The notes under the pieces are model-generated. The model searched no databases. It saw only the letters and a program-made list of their open reading frames with translations, and was not told the DNA's origin. A stretch of DNA of 64,000 nucleotides. It comes from Thermodesulfovibrio thiophilus DSM 17215. GTDB lineage: Bacteria > Nitrospirota > Thermodesulfovibrionia > Thermodesulfovibrionales > Thermodesulfovibrionaceae. The position numbers and the translations under genes are program-made. The stretch spans positions 62,001 to 126,000 of the forward strand of contig NZ_AUIU01000014.1 in NCBI RefSeq assembly GCF_000423865.1, written 5' to 3'. Below are positions 56,132 through 64,000 of the stretch, one piece after another (the stretch's first letter is position 1; each line of letters begins with the position of its first letter).

Positions 56132-57031
56132 ATGAGTGATATTTATGTTATCGGCCATAAGGCACCAGACACAGACACAGTATGTTCAGCAATTGTTTAT
56201 GCAGCACTGAAAGGTTACAAAGCTGCTACTGCTGGTCCAATTAATGAGGAAACTCAGTATGCACTTGATTATTTTAAAGTTTCAGCACCTGAAATTCTTG
56301 AAAATGCTGCAGGTAAAACACTTGTTCTTGTTGATCATAATGAAGAAAAACAAAGAGTTGATGGAGCAGAAAAAATTCTCGAAATAATTGATCATCACAA
56401 AATGAACTTTAATTATCCTGACCCTATTTTTATTCATGTTGAGCCAGTTGGAAGCACAGCAACTGTTATCGCAAAAATGTTTTCAAATGAGGTAAAGGCA
56501 AACAAGACATATGCTGGATTACTTTTAAGCGCTATCCTTTCTGATACAGTAATATTTAAATCTCCGACAACTACAGATGTGGATAAAAAAATTGCTCAGG
56601 AACTTGCTCAGGTATCAGGAATCTCTGACATGACCAAATTCGGAGTTGACCTCAAGAAGGCCAAAGCAAGCATTAAAGGAAAACCAATCGCAGATGTTGT
56701 TCATGTGGATTTCAAAGACTATGATTTCAAAGGCAAAAAAGTTGGAATTGGTCAAACAGAAGTTGTTGATATTGAAGAAGTATATGAGCGTAAAGATGAA
56801 TTCATTAAATATCTCAATGAACTTAAAAACAGCAAAGGTTATGATATGGTTATATTCATGGCAACAGATATCATAAAAGAAGGAACAGAACTTTACTATG
56901 TTGGAGATAAGACAATCATTGAAAAAGCATTTAATATCCAGGCATCTGGTCCATCTGTATGGTTACCTGGAGTGATGTCCCGTAAAAAACAGGTAGCACC
57001 ACCAGTTGAAAAGGTTTATCTCGAAGGTTAA
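56132..57031 (+). CDS. ppaC: Manganese-dependent inorganic pyrophosphatase
   Basis: The 299-residue DHH-family enzyme has GHKAPDTDTVCSAI (metal-binding His and Asp), LVDHNE and IDHHKMNF, the DHH motif. It hydrolyses pyrophosphate; in sulfate reducers this pulls sulfate activation forward, although that link is general knowledge and not shown here. The C-terminal motif PGVMSRKKQVAPP binds substrate. AGGAGGGG lies upstream. Confidence 0.95.
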   Translation: MSDIYVIGHKAPDTDTVCSAIVYAALKGYKAATAGPINEETQYALDYFKVSAPEILENAAGKTLVLVDHNEEKQRVDGAEKILEIIDHHKMNFNYPDPIFIHVEPVGSTATVIAKMFSNEVKANKTYAGLLLSAILSDTVIFKSPTTTDVDKKIAQELAQVSGISDMTKFGVDLKKAKASIKGKPIADVVHVDFKDYDFKGKKVGIGQTEVVDIEEVYERKDEFIKYLNELKNSKGYDMVIFMATDIIKEGTELYYVGDKTIIEKAFNIQASGPSVWLPGVMSRKKQVAPPVEKVYLEG

Positions 57032-57034
57032 AAT

Positions 57035-57063
57035 AAAGAGAGGGGGTTATTCCCCCTCTCTTT
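57035..57063 (+). terminator. Strong terminator hairpin touching the moxR start codon
   Basis: AAAGAGAGGGGG and CCCCCTCTCTTT form a perfect 12-bp stem with loop TTATT, just after the ppaC stop. The next base is the A of the only plausible moxR ATG, so there is no room for a Shine-Dalgarno sequence. Confidence 0.85.
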
Positions 57064-57993
57064 ATGATTGGAAATATAAAAAATAAAAAAATAATTCAAA
57101 TTATTCATCATCTTCAGCATTGTCTTCAAGGCAAACAAACCGCGATCATATTATCCTTAATTGCAATATTTTCAAAAGGACATCTTCTAATTGAAGACTT
57201 TCCAGGTCTTGGTAAAACATCGCTTGCAATAGCTCTCTCTAAAGCTCTGAATTTAAGTTTTGGAAGAATTCAATGTACAAATGACCTTTTGCCAACAGAT
57301 ATTACAGGACTGTCCATTTATAACAAAAATACAGGAGAGTTTGAGTTTAAGCCTGGTCCTGTATTCAACAATATAGTGCTGGTTGATGAAATAAATAGAG
57401 CCACGCCAAAAACTCAATCAGCCCTTCTTGAGGCAATGGCAGAAGAGCAGGTCACAGTAGATGGAAGAACATATAAACTTCCAAAGCCCTTTTTTGTAAT
57501 AGCAACTCAAAATCCAGTAGAAATTTACGGAACATTCCCTCTACCAGAAAATCAACTTGATAGATTTATAATGAAGATAAGCATTGGTTATCCGGATATA
57601 GAATCAGAAAAACAGATTCTTAAAGCAGGAAGTTCAAGAGAAAAATTATATACACTTACCGCTGTTATTGACAGAGATGAAATAATAAAAATTCAGGATG
57701 AAATAAAGCAGATTTATCTATCCGATAAGATTATTAACTGGATTCTTGAGTTTGTAAACAAAACAAGACAGGACAACCGCATTCTTCTTGGTCTCTCAAC
57801 GAGAGCTGCTCTTGCAATTACCTATACTGCGAAAGCCTATGCCTATTTTAGATCAAGAGACTATGTTATTCCAGAAGATGCAAAAGAAATGATACCTTTT
57901 GTTGTGCCACATAGAGTCATACTCAAAGAAGAGCCTATTTCAAAAAACGAGGTGATATTATCAATCCTGCAAAGCATTCCAACACCACCGTAA
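57064..57993 (+). CDS. MoxR-family AAA+ ATPase
   Basis: The 309-residue ATPase has Walker A DFPGLGKTSLA, Walker B LVDEINRATPKTQSALLEAM, and sensor/PENQLDRF motifs typical of MoxR. These chaperone-like ATPases act with DUF58 proteins and transglutaminases encoded beside them, often in metal insertion or envelope stress. No other start codon fits the N-terminus. Near its 3' end it contains the slippery heptamer A AAA AAC (57942-57948). Confidence 0.92.
   Translation: MIGNIKNKKIIQIIHHLQHCLQGKQTAIILSLIAIFSKGHLLIEDFPGLGKTSLAIALSKALNLSFGRIQCTNDLLPTDITGLSIYNKNTGEFEFKPGPVFNNIVLVDEINRATPKTQSALLEAMAEEQVTVDGRTYKLPKPFFVIATQNPVEIYGTFPLPENQLDRFIMKISIGYPDIESEKQILKAGSSREKLYTLTAVIDRDEIIKIQDEIKQIYLSDKIINWILEFVNKTRQDNRILLGLSTRAALAITYTAKAYAYFRSRDYVIPEDAKEMIPFVVPHRVILKEEPISKNEVILSILQSIPTPP
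57942..57948 (+). other. Candidate -1 frameshift slippery heptamer in moxR
   Basis: The bases A AAA AAC are read in the moxR frame as AAA AAC. A one-base backward slip leads directly into the DUF58 frame, which is open from 57915 with no stop. A-rich runs are common in this AT-rich genome, so chance is a real alternative. Confidence 0.35.
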
Positions 57994-58847
57994 AGATTAC
58001 AAAGTCTGGCTGGATATACATAGTCATCACACTTCTGATTGGTTTTGCAGCGGTAAATACAGGAAATAACTTATTATTTTTAATAGTATCTTTTCTTTTA
58101 AGTATTATGGCGTTAAGTGGAATGCTTTCATTTTTTAATCTAAGAAACATTGAGTTTTCAATTCTATCACCAGAAGATATCTTTGCTCTTAAGGCTGCAA
58201 CTATAAAAATAAAAGCAAAAAATAAATATTTTTTTGAAGCTTTTCTTCTGAGAGTCAAACTGTTAAACAGTGAAACGATAATTCCATATTTAAAAGGTGA
58301 GGGAATATTTAATATTGTCCTAGCATTCCCCAAGCGAGGTAAATATGCTATCAAAGAACTGACTGTTTCATCTTATTTTCCCTTTTATTTTTTTAAAAAA
58401 CAGAGAAATATTCAACTAAAATATGAAGTTACAGTCTTACCCTTTCCTTTAAAATGTGATATTTTATCTTTAATTGCAGACGGTAAAACAAAAACAGAGT
58501 CAAATATTTCACAAGGAAAAGCCTATGAAGGTGAGCTTACCGGAGTAAGAAGTTATAATCAGGGAGACTCGTTAAAGTATATTCACTGGAAAGCAACAGC
58601 CAAAACTTCTGAAATTAAAACCAAAGAATTCGCACCTCCAGCTGGAAATCCTGTCATCATTAATCTAAATGATTTCACCGGTTCTACTGAAGAAAAGATT
58701 AGTAGAGCAACATATGCATTAATTGTTCTTTCAAAAGCTGAAAATCCTGTTGGATTAAAACTAGGTGACGAAGTCTATAAACCTGAGACAGGACAGTCTC
58801 ATCTGAGGAGAATGCTCTATGCACTTGCAGTTTATCAGCAGGAATAA
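57957..58847 (+). CDS. DUF58 protein with non-canonical start or frameshift-dependent expression
   Basis: The C-terminal domain has the DUF58 signature GVRSYNQGDSLKYIHWKATAKT. The first ATG (58107) would give 246 residues and remove the conserved N-terminal two-helix membrane region, which is encoded upstream (SGWIYIVITLLIGFAAVNTGNN, then LLFLIVSFLLS) in the same open frame. That frame has no ATG, GTG or TTG between its opening at 57915 and 58107. I tentatively begin at ATT 57957, directly after the SD-like GAGGTGAT (57949-57956), giving 296 residues. The alternative is a -1 frameshift from moxR. Confidence 0.7.
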   Translation: MINPAKHSNTTVKITKSGWIYIVITLLIGFAAVNTGNNLLFLIVSFLLSIMALSGMLSFFNLRNIEFSILSPEDIFALKAATIKIKAKNKYFFEAFLLRVKLLNSETIIPYLKGEGIFNIVLAFPKRGKYAIKELTVSSYFPFYFFKKQRNIQLKYEVTVLPFPLKCDILSLIADGKTKTESNISQGKAYEGELTGVRSYNQGDSLKYIHWKATAKTSEIKTKEFAPPAGNPVIINLNDFTGSTEEKISRATYALIVLSKAENPVGLKLGDEVYKPETGQSHLRRMLYALAVYQQE

Positions 58848-60657
58848 AGTTGATAATGTTATTTTTATTTTAAGTATCTTTATTGCAATCATACCTTTTT
58901 CTGCAATCATCAAATATATTTCTTTTTATGCGAATTTTATATTTATCTTAATAATTATAGTATCTATATTTTTACATATAAAGAAAGTTTTTATACCATT
59001 ATGGATACTCAATACTGTATCTCTTCTGTTAATTATCCTGCCTTTTTTGAGTTCTTCTGTCGAAGACATTATTTTGCCATCAATAGAAGCTTTAACATTA
59101 ATTCTTTCCATAAGATTTCTGGGGAGAAAAACTTCAAGAGAGTATTTTCAAATATATCTGTTGTCAGTTCTTCTTTTAGGTGGTTCTTCACTTTTTAATA
59201 TGTCATGGATTTTTTTTATAAGAATTTTTTTAATGCTTATTTTTACAGTTTTTGCAATTTTGCTTCTCACATATATTAGAGAAACAAAAGAAGAGTTTAT
59301 AAATTCTAAAAGGTTTTTAAACATTTTAAAAGTTGCATTTACAATCTCCATTGTTTCAATTCCTCTGAGTGCTCTATTTTTTATTATCCTACCAAGAACT
59401 CCTGTCCCTTTAATGAATATAGGTTTGAGTAAAACCAAATCAGGATTTTCATCAAATGTAAATCTTGGTTCTGTATCAATGATAGAAGAGGATAGATCAA
59501 TACTAATGCGCGTAAGCATCAAAAAATTCCCTGAAGAGGTGCTTTACTGGAGAGTTATCACATTTGATAAATTTGATGGTAAAAACTGGCAAAAAACTCT
59601 CTCAAGACTGGTTAAATCAAATGTTTATGGAGAAAAAATAAATTATACTGTAACCCTCGAACCAACAACAGAACATTATCTGCCAGCTCTTGATTTTCCA
59701 TCAAATATTTACATGAGAAATGTTTCCTATGAATATCCTGGAATTTATAAAACTAATTTTTCAATTGAAAAAACTCTCAAATATAATGCTATATCTTTCA
59801 TAAATTACAAGATACAAGAACTTTACATTCAAGATGAGTATCTTCAGATTCCTCCAGGACTTTCTCATAATATAGTAAATCTTACTCAAAAAATTACAAC
59901 AGGTGCTTCCACAGAAAAAGCAGTTGTAGAAAAAATCTTAAAATTTTTAAGTGGATATAAATATTCATTGAAAAATCTGCCCAAAGGGGATAACCCTGTT
60001 GAAGACTTTTTATTCAAGAAAAAGAGTGGAAACTGTGAATATTTTGCAACAACAATGGCTTTGATGTTAAGAATAAAGGGAATCCCATCAAGAGTTGTTG
60101 GAGGATTTAAGGGAGGAACATATAATTCTTTTGGTAACTATTACATTGTAAGAGCATCTGATGCACATCTCTGGGTGGAAGCATGGATTAATGGACAATG
60201 GATAAGATTTGATCCTTCAGGGAAGATACCTCGACCTGTTGAACCTGTAATTTTTCATCTTATTGATTACCTCTGGAATAGCATTGTAGTTGATTATGAC
60301 GTCAGGGCTCAGATGAAGCTGGCAAAATCAATCAAAACTCCGCATATTAATTTTAACAGAAAAGTTTTTATATTACCTCTGGCTTTAATTATCATATTTA
60401 TCATCATAAAAAGTTACAAATATATCCTTAAAAGAAAAAATCCATTAAACAAATTTTTTGATATAATGAAAAAACACGGCTTTGAAAAACAGAGTAATCA
60501 GGGACTTGAAGAGTTTATTTCTACTATAAAAGACACAGCCATAAAAGAAAAAGCAAAAATATTTATCAAGGAATATGAAGAAATTTATTTTCAGGATAAA
60601 AAATTTAAAAAAGAAGATTTAAAAAAACTCAAGGAACTGCTCAAGGATATAAAATGA
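58819..60657 (+). CDS. Transglutaminase-like membrane protein (TgpA/DUF3488 family)
   Basis: The 612-residue protein has about six N-terminal helices, an extracytoplasmic transglutaminase domain with a complete Cys-His-Asp triad (SGNCEYFATTMALMLR, DAHLWVEAW, RFDPSG), and a final helix before a cytoplasmic tail. It belongs to the MoxR-DUF58-TgpA clusters whose substrate is unknown. The ATG lies 29 nt inside the DUF58 gene and has GAGGAG eight bases upstream. Confidence 0.9.
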   Translation: MHLQFISRNKVDNVIFILSIFIAIIPFSAIIKYISFYANFIFILIIIVSIFLHIKKVFIPLWILNTVSLLLIILPFLSSSVEDIILPSIEALTLILSIRFLGRKTSREYFQIYLLSVLLLGGSSLFNMSWIFFIRIFLMLIFTVFAILLLTYIRETKEEFINSKRFLNILKVAFTISIVSIPLSALFFIILPRTPVPLMNIGLSKTKSGFSSNVNLGSVSMIEEDRSILMRVSIKKFPEEVLYWRVITFDKFDGKNWQKTLSRLVKSNVYGEKINYTVTLEPTTEHYLPALDFPSNIYMRNVSYEYPGIYKTNFSIEKTLKYNAISFINYKIQELYIQDEYLQIPPGLSHNIVNLTQKITTGASTEKAVVEKILKFLSGYKYSLKNLPKGDNPVEDFLFKKKSGNCEYFATTMALMLRIKGIPSRVVGGFKGGTYNSFGNYYIVRASDAHLWVEAWINGQWIRFDPSGKIPRPVEPVIFHLIDYLWNSIVVDYDVRAQMKLAKSIKTPHINFNRKVFILPLALIIIFIIIKSYKYILKRKNPLNKFFDIMKKHGFEKQSNQGLEEFISTIKDTAIKEKAKIFIKEYEEIYFQDKKFKKEDLKKLKELLKDIK

Positions 60658-61253
60658 GAATTGTAAAAGTTGAAAACGCATCTATTATAAAAGTGTTAGA
60701 TACGCTGCAAAATGGTGGAATAATAGTTTATCCAACAGAAACTCTTTATGGTATAGGTGTCAAATATGACCTTAAAGAAGTTCTCAAAAAAGTTTATGAA
60801 ATAAAAAAACGTCCTCATGAAAAAGCATTTCCTCTTATTGCTGATTTAAAGCATCTTGAATTAGTTGCTGAGTTTATACCCTATGTTGCTCAAAAACTTA
60901 TTGAAAAATACTGGCCAGGTCCATTAACCCTCCTCTTACCTGCTAAAAACAATTTACCTGAGGAGATAACAAGAGATGGCAAAGTAGCAGTTAGAATGCC
61001 AGGGCAGTCTTTTGCATTAAATCTCATTCAAGCATCTACATTTCCAATTACAGCTACTTCAGCAAATATTTCTGGATATAAAAGTGCTGATAATATAGAT
61101 GATGTCTTAAAATATTTTAAAAATGAGGAAATTGAACTTATAATTGATGGAGGAAAGCTTTCAGGAATTCCTTCAACAATAGTTGATGTAACAGTTGAAC
61201 CTCCAAAAATAATCAGAAAAGGTGCCATACAGTCAGATTTATCTCTGCACTGA
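60654..61253 (+). CDS. tsaC: L-threonylcarbamoyladenylate synthase
   Basis: The 199-residue YrdC/Sua5 domain protein makes threonylcarbamoyl-AMP for the t6A modification of tRNA. GGIIVYPTETLYGIGVKYD, KKRPHEKAFPLI and TSANISGYKSA are the family motifs. It is the short TsaC form without the Sua5 C-terminal domain. It overlaps the transglutaminase gene (ATGA) and, tail to tail, relA by 15 nt. Confidence 0.92.
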   Translation: MRIVKVENASIIKVLDTLQNGGIIVYPTETLYGIGVKYDLKEVLKKVYEIKKRPHEKAFPLIADLKHLELVAEFIPYVAQKLIEKYWPGPLTLLLPAKNNLPEEITRDGKVAVRMPGQSFALNLIQASTFPITATSANISGYKSADNIDDVLKYFKNEEIELIIDGGKLSGIPSTIVDVTVEPPKIIRKGAIQSDLSLH

Positions 61254-63347
61254 TATAACCTCGTTGATCTGTGATATTTTATTGATTATATCTGAAAGAT
61301 GAGCTCTATTTTTTACCTCAATTGTGAAATCAATTAAGGCTCTCTTGTCTGCTGTAGAGTTTGCTTTAACAGCAGTAATATTAACCTGATTTGCTGACAG
61401 AAGAGCTGTAAGGGTAGCAAGGATACCTGGTGCATCAATACATTCTACAGTTATCTTTGTTTGAACTTTTGTATTATCATCAGTTGTCCAGAAAACTTCT
61501 ATGAGTCTGTCATGTTCAAGATGCTTTATGTTTATACAGTCTTTTCTATGTACTGAAATACCCTTACCTCTTGTAATAAAACCTATTATTTCATCCCCTG
61601 GCACAGGCATACAACATCTTGCAATATGGTACAGAACTTCATCCACTCCTCTAAGAGAAATAAACTCTTTATGTTCTTTTTGAGGAGAAACTTTTTTAGA
61701 AATAACAACTTCCTCTTGCGGCATTTCAATAGAAAGTCTATTTATTACCTGATGAACAGATATTTTCCCATGACCTATCAGAAGATATAAATCTTCAGTT
61801 GACTGAATGCTGAAAGAGTCAAGAACTTCTTTGATTTTTTCAGTTTTAAGAATGGATGGTTGGATACCATGTTTGCGAAGCTCAGTTTCAAGAAGTTGTT
61901 TCCCTATATCAATACCCTGCTGTCGCTCTTCCTGCCTCAAAAAATGTTTTATTCTGTTTCTTGCTCTCTGAGTAACAACAAACTGCAGCCAGTCCTTTCT
62001 TGGTTTTTGATGAGGACTTGTTATAATTTCAATCACATCACCACTTTGAAGTTGATAATTAAGCGGAACTATTCTTCCATTAACCTTTGCACCCGCACAT
62101 TTTGACCCAACTTCAGAATGGATTGCATATGCAAAATCTACAGGTGTAGATCCAACAGGAAGTTCCTTGACATCACCTTTTGGAGTGAATACATAGATTG
62201 TATCGGGCACGACTTCAGCTTTTACAGCATCAAGTAGTTCTTTAGGGTCTGATATTTCCTTAATTAAATCCCTGAGCCATGCAACAATCTTTGTTTCTCT
62301 TTCAGTTAAGTCCTTTCGTTCCTTATATCTCCAGTGCGCTGCTATACCTTCCTCCGCAATTATATCCATCTCCTCTGTTCTTATCTGAAACTCTACCCTT
62401 TCACCACCAGGACCTATAACTGTTGTATGAAGAGATTGATAGTAGTTTGACTTTGGAAGACTTATAAAATCTTTAAATCTACCAGGGATCAATGTCCATA
62501 GTGAATGAATAATTCCAAGAATATCATAACAATGAGGAATTGTGTCTGTAATGATTCTTATTCCTATAACATCATAAACCTGTTCGAATGGAATTTTTTG
62601 TTTAATGAGCTTTTGATATATACCATAATAATGCTTTACTCTTCCATATATTTTAAATGGAATATTCATTGTTTCAATTTTTTCAGAAAGAATTTTTATA
62701 ACATTATCAATGTACGCTTGCTGATCTTCTTTTCTTTTTGCAACTTTTCTTGCAAGCTCTTCATATTTCTCAGGGTAAAGAACTTTGAATGCAAGATCTT
62801 CAAATTCCAGACGCATCCAGCCAATTCCAAGTCTGTTTGCAAGAGGAGCATATATTTCCAGAGTTTCCTTGGCAATTCTCTTCTGTTTTTCCGGTGGAAG
62901 AAATTCAATAGTTCTCATATTATGTAATCTATCAGCAAATTTAATTAATATAACCCTGATATCTTTTGACATTGCAAGAAACATTTTTCTGAAACTTTCT
63001 GCCTGAGCTTCTTCAACTGTTGAGAATTGAAGCTTACTCAGTTTAGTAACAGCATCAACAAGAAAAGCAACATCAGGACTGAACATTTCAGCAATATCTT
63101 CAATTATCATTTCAGCATCTTCTACAGTATCATGAAGTAGTCCTGCTGTTATGGTTGTTGAGTCCAGTTTCATATCAGCAAGTATTTTAGCTACTGCGAG
63201 TGGATGATAAATATAAGGGATTCCTTCTTTTCTTTTCTGAGCACAGTGAGATTCCCTTGAAAAAATATAAGCCTTTCTAATAAGCTCTACATTAGCATTG
63301 GGCCTGTACTGTAAAACCGTATTAATTACATCATTTATAGTAAGCAT
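61239..63347 (-). CDS. spoT: Bifunctional (p)ppGpp synthetase/hydrolase RelA/SpoT
   Basis: The 702-residue Rel protein has an HD hydrolase domain (LLHDTVEDAEM), a synthetase domain (RVKHYYGIYQKL, EFQIRTEEMDIIAEEGIAAHW), TGS (DTIYVFTPKGDVKELPVGSTPVDFAYAIH), and a C-terminal ACT domain. Both catalytic halves look intact, so it should make and degrade the stringent-response alarmone. GAGGAT precedes the start. It is divergent from murA. Confidence 0.95.
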   Translation of the reverse strand: MLTINDVINTVLQYRPNANVELIRKAYIFSRESHCAQKRKEGIPYIYHPLAVAKILADMKLDSTTITAGLLHDTVEDAEMIIEDIAEMFSPDVAFLVDAVTKLSKLQFSTVEEAQAESFRKMFLAMSKDIRVILIKFADRLHNMRTIEFLPPEKQKRIAKETLEIYAPLANRLGIGWMRLEFEDLAFKVLYPEKYEELARKVAKRKEDQQAYIDNVIKILSEKIETMNIPFKIYGRVKHYYGIYQKLIKQKIPFEQVYDVIGIRIITDTIPHCYDILGIIHSLWTLIPGRFKDFISLPKSNYYQSLHTTVIGPGGERVEFQIRTEEMDIIAEEGIAAHWRYKERKDLTERETKIVAWLRDLIKEISDPKELLDAVKAEVVPDTIYVFTPKGDVKELPVGSTPVDFAYAIHSEVGSKCAGAKVNGRIVPLNYQLQSGDVIEIITSPHQKPRKDWLQFVVTQRARNRIKHFLRQEERQQGIDIGKQLLETELRKHGIQPSILKTEKIKEVLDSFSIQSTEDLYLLIGHGKISVHQVINRLSIEMPQEEVVISKKVSPQKEHKEFISLRGVDEVLYHIARCCMPVPGDEIIGFITRGKGISVHRKDCINIKHLEHDRLIEVFWTTDDNTKVQTKITVECIDAPGILATLTALLSANQVNITAVKANSTADKRALIDFTIEVKNRAHLSDIINKISQINEVISVQR

Positions 63348-63370
63348 ATTTTCTTATCCTCTTCTTTTAG

Positions 63371-64000
<630 letters not shown>

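Noticed and set aside
58107-58847. DUF58 gene starting at the first ATG.
   Set aside because: This would discard the family's conserved membrane segment, which is encoded upstream in the same open frame, and there is no good SD at 58107.

Overview
The window is about 64 kb of compact, AT-rich bacterial DNA with very short intergenic gaps and many 4-30 nt gene overlaps. Gene content points to an anaerobic, diderm, probably thermophilic bacterium: ferredoxin-linked 2-oxoacid oxidoreductases, a split-Soret cytochrome c, a membrane-bound group 4 [NiFe] hydrogenase, BamA/TamB and heptose-LPS enzymes. A sulfate reducer of the Thermodesulfovibrio type (Nitrospirota) fits best. That assignment is inferred from gene content and was not checked by any search.

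Layout. 1-1498: end of a 2-oxoacid:ferredoxin oxidoreductase operon plus a GNAT acetyltransferase. 1488-8482 (minus): tamB - bamA (seven POTRA repeats) - SurA-like protein. 8559-14733 (plus): DUF3108 protein, a short UvrA, an RluD-type pseudouridine synthase, a ZIP transporter and a beta-hydroxyacid dehydrogenase. 14747-17190: two palindromes and a sigma-54 promoter, an IS110-family element, then the split-Soret cytochrome gene that the promoter must once have served directly. 17256-21683 (minus): wrbA, then sod - DsrC-like gene - korA - korB. 21786-31394 (plus): complete Hyf-type hydrogenase operon ending in a maturation protease. 31468-37630: DUF169 protein, thioesterase, radical SAM protein, a chemoreceptor with an alcohol dehydrogenase, a cupin. 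37627-45117: secA; then aminotransferase - serA - purA - comF. 45114-51666 (minus): TauE-type exporter, small thioredoxin, DUF255 protein, trpF, PPC-domain protein, two heptosyltransferases (one fused to GmhB). 51719-56035: DUF3553, orphan OppF-type ATPase, an unknown gene coupled to hypD, osmC, folK. 56132-61253: Mn pyrophosphatase, moxR - DUF58 - transglutaminase, tsaC. 61239-64000: relA/spoT and the start of murA. No gene-free stretch exceeds 300 bases; the longest (16110-16338) is the structured left end of the IS element. No tRNA, rRNA or CRISPR array was seen.

Main results. (1) The IS110 element (14886-16330) has a two-loop bridge-RNA candidate whose guide segments match both the reconstructed target and the element's own joined ends. 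The target was the ribosome-binding site of the cytochrome gene, so the element now sits between a near-perfect sigma-54 promoter and that gene. (2) At least thirteen transcription units on both strands start with a -10 box 5-9 nt (mostly exactly 6) before the start codon and lack a clear Shine-Dalgarno sequence, suggesting widespread leaderless mRNAs. (3) The DUF58 gene has no ATG/GTG/TTG start before its conserved membrane segment; the end of moxR carries an A AAA AAC slippery heptamer in the right phase and a strong SD before an ATT codon. (4) A DsrC-like protein lacking both redox cysteines is co-transcribed with superoxide dismutase and a 2-oxoacid:ferredoxin oxidoreductase. (5) UvrA lacks the insertion domain.
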